Positions 6,156 through 9,553 of a DNA stretch of 9,553 nt are shown in pieces. Position 1 is the first letter of the stretch. Every line of letters starts with the position of its first letter. Origin of the DNA: Actinomycetes bacterium (GTDB lineage Bacteria > Actinomycetota > CADDZG01 > JAHWKV01). The stretch spans positions 1-9,553 of the forward strand of contig JAJCYF010000079.1 in assembly GCA_029263035.1 (NCBI GenBank), read 5' to 3'. The translations under genes were made by a program, and so were the position numbers. Under the pieces are notes generated by a model. That model searched no databases, was not told where the DNA came from, and saw nothing but the letters and a program-made list of their open reading frames with translations.

Positions 6156-7684
6156 GAGTAGCCACCTACACCCGAATCTCCACCGACGAGGATCACCAGC
6201 CGTTTTCTCTGGGCGCTCAACAAGAACGCCTGCTGGCCTACTCGGGTGTTCAGGAGGGCTGGCAGGTCGTTCGCCAGTTCACCGACCAGACCTCTGGCGC
6301 CACCCTTGAGCGGCCCGGGCTGAAAACGGCACTGGAAGAGGCCGCCTCGGGAGTATTCGAGCTCTTGCTCGTATGGCGGGTCGACCGGCTGTCACGAAAC
6401 GTTCGGCAACTGGCCCAGCTGGTAGAGGAGTTGGACAAGGCAGGGGTGGCGCTTCGCTCCGCCACCGAGCCCTTCGACACCTCCAGCGCCGCCGGCAAGA
6501 TGATGCTTCAGATGCTGGGGGTGTTCGCAGAATTCGAGCGCACCACCATCGTGGAGCGAATCACCGCCGGGATGGAAAGAGCGGCGTCTCAAGGCCGCTG
6601 GGTAGTCGGCAAGGTGCCCTTCGGCTATCTACGGGCCCAACAAACCAAGCTGATCCACCCCGACCCTGCCCAGGCGGAGGTGGTTCGAAGGATCTTCGAG
6701 CTCTACACCACCAAACAGATGGGTGCGGAGGCGATCGCCAAACTACTAAATGCCGAGGGGCATCGCACCAAGAATGGGCTCCCGTTCGCCCGCCCGATCG
6801 TCTTGGCCATCCTCGCCAACCCAATCTATGTCGGAAGCATCGTGTTTCGGGGTGCCACCAGCACCGGACTGCACGACCCGATCGTCGAGCAGTCCGTCTT
6901 CGAGGCCGCCGCTCGAATTCTTGAGGAGCGGGCCGAGTCGCAGGCGCTTAGACGGGGCCACCCAACCGACTATCTTTTGTCAGGGCTCATCCGCTGCGGG
7001 CAGTGCAATCGGGCATATGTGGGCACCACCGCTACCGGCCGCAGCCGGACCTACTCCTACTACACCTGTTCCACCCGCTACCGGTACGGGACCAAGGAGT
7101 GTTCCGCCGACCGGCTACCGAGGGAGTTGCTGGAGGATCAGGTCTTCGATCAGCTGGCGGAGGTGTACCGGGACAGCGAGCTGATTGCCGACGCCCTCGA
7201 TCAGGCCAGACTGGCAACTGAGCAGGACCGGGGAGAATCCGAGCGACGCCTGGAAGCCCTCAGGCAGGAACGAGCTGGCTCCCAGCGAGCTCTTGACCGC
7301 TACTTTGCCGCTTTCGAGGAGGGAAGCCTTTCTCCCGCGCAATGCAAGGAGAGGATCGGGGCGCTCCACCAGAGGCTGGATTCGCTTGCCGCCGAGGAGG
7401 TATCTCTCAGCGGACGAGTCCATGACGATGACGCAGTCCTGGTTACCGCCGAGGATCTCGCCAAGTGGGCGCAGGACCTTCCAGGCTTGTTGTTGGCGGG
7501 TTCAGCGCAGCAGAGGAAAGCCTTGCTGCGCAAATTGATCAAAGAACTGCGGGTTATGAGCCGGTACGAGATCGTCCCCACCTACAAGATTCCCGCGCTG
7601 GTTCGCGCACCGATGGGTCAAGTGGAGCTAAGGGGATTCGAACCCCTCGCCTCCGCCATGCCATGGCGGCGCTCTACCAAATGA
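6152..7684 (+). CDS. Large serine recombinase (integrase) of the mobile element
   Basis: This 510-residue enzyme catalyses site-specific integration and excision through a 5'-phosphoserine intermediate. The N-terminal resolvase domain (1-150) has the nucleophile Ser10 in YTRIS with Arg8, and RVDRLSR at 76-82 supplying the further active-site Arg residues. EFERTTIVER (127-136) leads into the E-helix. A recombinase domain spans about 155-265 (GKVPFGY, then NAEGHRTKNGLPF). A zinc ribbon follows (C282, C285, C306, C317), interrupted by a coiled coil at about 355-425 that would control synapsis direction. The ATG at 6152 is chosen because its ATGA overlaps the upstream stop and family members begin exactly there; an in-frame start at 6062 would only add residues overlapping the previous gene. 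Codons 491-510 and the stop lie within the tRNA-Ala gene, read antisense, so the tail comes from the attachment site. It is intact by all motifs visible. Confidence 0.93.
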   Translation: MRVATYTRISTDEDHQPFSLGAQQERLLAYSGVQEGWQVVRQFTDQTSGATLERPGLKTALEEAASGVFELLLVWRVDRLSRNVRQLAQLVEELDKAGVALRSATEPFDTSSAAGKMMLQMLGVFAEFERTTIVERITAGMERAASQGRWVVGKVPFGYLRAQQTKLIHPDPAQAEVVRRIFELYTTKQMGAEAIAKLLNAEGHRTKNGLPFARPIVLAILANPIYVGSIVFRGATSTGLHDPIVEQSVFEAAARILEERAESQALRRGHPTDYLLSGLIRCGQCNRAYVGTTATGRSRTYSYYTCSTRYRYGTKECSADRLPRELLEDQVFDQLAEVYRDSELIADALDQARLATEQDRGESERRLEALRQERAGSQRALDRYFAAFEEGSLSPAQCKERIGALHQRLDSLAAEEVSLSGRVHDDDAVLVTAEDLAKWAQDLPGLLLAGSAQQRKALLRKLIKELRVMSRYEIVPTYKIPALVRAPMGQVELRGFEPLASAMPWRRSTK

Positions 7685-7695
7685 GCTATAGCCCC
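7623..7695 (-). tRNA. tRNA-Ala (anticodon GGC)
   Basis: The minus strand folds into a full 73-base cloverleaf. The acceptor stem is GGGGCTA / TAGCTCC with discriminator A, the D arm is GCTC-ATTTGGTA-GAGC, and the anticodon arm is CCGCC-ATGGCAT-GGCGG. The T arm is AGGGG-TTCGAAT-CCCCT. The acceptor has G3-U70, the identity element of alanine tRNA, and the anticodon is GGC, reading GCC and GCU codons. CCA is not encoded. The gene lies 43 bases after the CDF stop on the same strand; a possible -10 TAAACT (7706-7711) is upstream, so it may have its own promoter or be processed from the operon transcript. Its 3' side faces the mobile element and no T-run terminator follows, consistent with the original downstream sequence having been displaced. 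Confidence 0.97.
7653..7669. other. Interrupted palindrome over the anticodon arm, candidate attachment core
   Basis: CCGCCATG-C-CATGGCGG is a perfect 8-bp inverted repeat around one base, formed because the tRNA anticodon stem continues symmetrically into its loop. Serine integrases recognise short sites with dyad symmetry around a 2-bp crossover, so this is a natural candidate for the core of the integration site. It lies inside the overlap of the integrase and tRNA genes. The crossover point itself cannot be fixed without the empty site or the other end. Confidence 0.3.
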
Positions 7696-7738
7696 GGGAA
7701 CAACGAGTTTAGCAAGATCACGAACGCAGGACTTTGCC

Positions 7739-9145
7739 CTAATCGCCCTGGACCGGCTCGAAGTGTACCGTTACCCGCTTCACCTCGGGCCAGCGAAGGT
7801 GGGTGGCGTCCTCGATCCGGGTTGACGCGTCGTGAACCTGCAGCACCGAAAGCTTCGCTTCCGCCTCGCAATGCATGACTATCGCCAGTCCCTCCTGCGA
7901 CTCGGAGATCATCACCTCGTGGCAGTCGTGGACCTCAGGCTGGCGCTCGGCAAGTTGTTTGGTCCACTGGGCCAGCAGCATGTGGCTCTCGGTCACATCC
8001 AGCCCGAAAGCTCCCTCGACCAGGGGCTCGAGGTGGGTGTCGACCCGCACCACGGCCGGTATCTCGTGCATGATCTCCCGCTCAAGCTGGTCGGCGAGCG
8101 CATGCGCCTGCTCCAGGTCCATCTCCGCCGGGAACTTGGCGTGCAGGGAGATGTGGTCGCCCCCCGGGTGGGAGGTCACGACAATGTTGTGGACCTCGGC
8201 CACCACCGGCTGCCGCAGGGCCACCGCCTCCACCTGCTGGGCCACCTTCTTCTCGTCGGCCAGCGGCTCGACGTGGACCACTACGTCGGCGCCCGGCTCC
8301 TGCTCCCGGATCAGCCGCTCCACCTCCTCGCACACGTCGTGGGCCCGCTCCAATGGCACCCGGCGGGAGATTGCGATCACCACGTCGGTCTGCGGCTCTC
8401 CGCCTACGTAGCGGACCCGGACCCGGCGCACCTCCTCCACGCCCTCCACCTGCGAGGCGATCTGGCCGATCCGGGCGGTCGATCCGGCGGGGGCCCGGTC
8501 CATCAAGGTGTCGATGCTCGACCGGCCCATCCGGATGCTCATCCAGGCGACGTAGCCGGCGATCGCCAGGCTGGCGATGGCGTCGACCGCCGGATACCCG
8601 AGGCGGACCAGCACCAGGCCGATGAGCACGGTCGCCGAGCTCAGCAGGTCGGAGCGAAAGTTCAGCGCATCCGCCTCCAGGGCCGGGCTGCGCTCCTCCC
8701 GGGCGACCTTCCTCAGCACCGTCGACCGCCAGCCGTCGACGGCCATGGAGCCGATGACCACCACGAACGCGTACCACGCAGCGTCGATGTCGGCGGCGCC
8801 GGTCCTCAGGCGAAAGACTGCCTGCACCGCGATGTACATGGCCAGGCCGACCAGCACCATGGTCTGCAGCAGCGCCGCCAGGTTCTCCGCTTTTCCATGG
8901 CCGTAGGGGTGGTCGTGGTCCGGGGGCCGGGCGGCTATGCGGACGGCGATGAAGGTGACCAGGGTGGTTCCGACGTCCAGCGCCGAGTTTGCCGCCTCTG
9001 AAAGCAGCGCAAGGCTGCCGGTGGCCAGCGCAGTGGCGGCCTTGGCGGCCACCAGCACCAGCGTGATGACGACCGAAAGGAAAGCGGCCTTGCGGACACG
9101 GGAGGGGTTGGGGGCGGAAGCGCCCGGCGCCGGCGGGCTGGCCAT
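7739..9145 (-). CDS. Cation diffusion facilitator transporter with unusual metal-site residues and extended cytoplasmic tail
   Basis: A 468-residue inner-membrane metal/proton antiporter of the CDF family. Six membrane helices lie between about 18 and 205. The loop motif HDHPYGHGKAE (77-87) and the helix-5 motif FRSDLLSS are diagnostic. The transport-site pairs, normally His-x-x-x-Asp in zinc exporters, are Asn53/Asp57 (NSALD) in helix 2 and Asn162/Asp166 (NFRSD) in helix 5, so zinc is unlikely to be the main substrate. The tail is far longer than the usual single domain of about 90 residues. I see three units of the dimerisation-domain pattern, at about 223-295, 300-375 and 385-465, each ending in a strand with VxVHVEP, VDTHLEP or VTVHFEP. 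The ATG at 9145 has an in-frame stop close upstream and no Shine-Dalgarno sequence. It lies 24 bases after the regulator gene, so an operon is likely. Confidence 0.93.
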   Translation of the reverse strand: MASPPAPGASAPNPSRVRKAAFLSVVITLVLVAAKAATALATGSLALLSEAANSALDVGTTLVTFIAVRIAARPPDHDHPYGHGKAENLAALLQTMVLVGLAMYIAVQAVFRLRTGAADIDAAWYAFVVVIGSMAVDGWRSTVLRKVAREERSPALEADALNFRSDLLSSATVLIGLVLVRLGYPAVDAIASLAIAGYVAWMSIRMGRSSIDTLMDRAPAGSTARIGQIASQVEGVEEVRRVRVRYVGGEPQTDVVIAISRRVPLERAHDVCEEVERLIREQEPGADVVVHVEPLADEKKVAQQVEAVALRQPVVAEVHNIVVTSHPGGDHISLHAKFPAEMDLEQAHALADQLEREIMHEIPAVVRVDTHLEPLVEGAFGLDVTESHMLLAQWTKQLAERQPEVHDCHEVMISESQEGLAIVMHCEAEAKLSVLQVHDASTRIEDATHLRWPEVKRVTVHFEPVQGD

Positions 9146-9169
9146 GGGGGGTGAAGTCTAAACCGGGAT

Positions 9170-9553
9170 TCAGGCTCCCTGCGCCGAAACGAAGATCCCG
9201 GCCGCCAGCTCGGGGCCGACGGCGCGCCGCCGGGACCCTACTTTGACCCAGATGGGGCCGCCGAACGGCTCCTTGTCCAAAACGGTGATCGCGGCCCCCG
9301 GCCGCAGCCCCATCTCCCACAGGTACCTCAGCGCCTCGGGGTCCCGGTCCGACACCCGCTCCACCCGGGCCGGGCCCGCCGGGAACTCGGTGAGCTGTTG
9401 GTGCCCCACCTCCATGTGCCGCCCGCTCTTCGGGGGGATCGGGTCCCCGTGGGGGTCGTGCGTCGGGTGGCCGAGAATGCCGGCTATCCGGTCCTCCAGG
9501 TCCTCGGAGAGGAAGTGCTCCAGCACCTCGGCTTCGGCGTGGACCTTGTCCCA
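9170..9553 (-). CDS. MntR-like DtxR-family metalloregulator (partial, N-terminus beyond the window)
   Basis: The frame is open from the right edge to a TGA at 9170, giving the last 127 residues. It opens WDKVHAEAEVLEHFLSED and continues LGHPTHDPHGDPIPP, the metal-binding and dimerisation region of DtxR/IdeR/MntR repressors. The residue matching Cys102 of DtxR is Glu here (HAEAEVLEH), with Glu and His at the following ligand positions. This is the arrangement of manganese-sensing MntR (Glu99, Glu102, His103 in B. subtilis). The last 75 residues (VSDRDPEALRYLWEMGLRPG, then WVKVGSRRRAVGPELAAGIF) are the SH3-like FeoA domain found in three-domain members. The DNA-binding helix-turn-helix and the remaining ligands lie outside. 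It is followed after 24 bases by the CDF gene and probably controls it. Family is certain; manganese specificity is likely but not shown. Confidence 0.9.
   Translation of the reverse strand, partial: WDKVHAEAEVLEHFLSEDLEDRIAGILGHPTHDPHGDPIPPKSGRHMEVGHQQLTEFPAGPARVERVSDRDPEALRYLWEMGLRPGAAITVLDKEPFGGPIWVKVGSRRRAVGPELAAGIFVSAQGA

Larger units (their letters stand above)
4013..7695 (+). mobile_element. Integrative element with serine integrase at tRNA-Ala (left end not located)
   Basis: The serine recombinase abuts and overlaps the 3' half of the tRNA-Ala gene, the expected position for an integrase next to its attachment junction. The genes before it (two tiny ORFs and a replication-relaxation protein) run in the same direction with tight spacing. 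No FtsK-like translocase, relaxase, replication initiator or phage structural gene is visible. I place the visible start at the first tiny ORF only because no left junction could be recognised. The methyltransferase remnant, the secreted genes and the toxin-antitoxin pair may belong to the same island. Serine integrases leave only a few bases of shared core, so a long direct repeat is not expected. Confidence 0.5.

Noticed and set aside
7832..9001. Plus-strand frame of 389 codons
   Set aside because: It is the mirror of the CDF gene, is His- and Asp-rich without any domain, and has no ribosome binding site; the minus strand is clearly coding.
8082..9320. Minus-strand frame of 412 codons overlapping the CDF and regulator genes
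   Set aside because: It is a Gly/Arg/Pro-rich shadow in another frame of the same strand, overlapping two well-supported genes.
1..9553. CRISPR arrays, rRNA genes, insertion-sequence terminal repeats
   Set aside because: Reading across the window showed no regularly spaced repeats, no rRNA-like stretches and no transposase with flanking inverted repeats.

Overview
The window looks like a piece of a high-GC actinobacterial chromosome carrying an accessory region inserted at a tRNA gene. The GC-rich right flank (about 7620-9553) reads as conserved chromosome: a tRNA-Ala(GGC), a cation diffusion facilitator (CDF) transporter and the C-terminal part of a DtxR/MntR-type metalloregulator, all on the minus strand. 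GTG and TTG starts, the style of the secreted proteins and the actinobacterial look of the recombinase support Actinomycetota; I cannot go below phylum.

Layout, left to right. (1) 1-1620, minus strand: a ribbon-helix-helix antitoxin (1384-1620), an overlapping MazF-type toxin (1031-1390) and, 23 bases on, the start of a winged-helix HTH_42/AlkZ-YcaQ-like protein (1007 to beyond base 1). (2) 1621-2095: intergenic, with the toxin-antitoxin promoter, a candidate promoter for the next gene and a good hairpin, but no recognisable gene. (3) 2096-3501, plus strand: two exported proteins, an unknown with two Cys-Met-x-x-Lys-Gly repeats and a family I36 peptidase-inhibitor-like protein. (4) 3501-4012: decayed sequence with an unmistakable fragment of a C5-cytosine DNA methyltransferase. 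(5) 4013-7684, plus strand: two tiny overlapping ORFs, a 611-residue replication-relaxation family protein and a large serine recombinase coupled to it by an ATGA overlap. The recombinase gene runs into the tRNA-Ala gene on the opposite strand and takes its last 20 codons and stop from it. (6) 7623-9553, minus strand: tRNA-Ala, CDF transporter, MntR-like regulator.

The most informative points are these. A serine integrase, rather than the usual tyrosine integrase, is abutted to a tRNA gene, and the tRNA anticodon arm is a 17-bp interrupted palindrome that could be the attachment core. A compact replication-relaxation/serine-recombinase pair is present with no visible rep, FtsK or relaxase gene. 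The right-flank operon carries two independent sequence hints of manganese rather than zinc or iron: Glu in place of the DtxR Cys102 in the regulator, and Asn-x-x-x-Asp in both transport-site helices of the CDF protein, which also has what look like three tandem cytoplasmic domains. The left end of the mobile element is not identifiable in this window.
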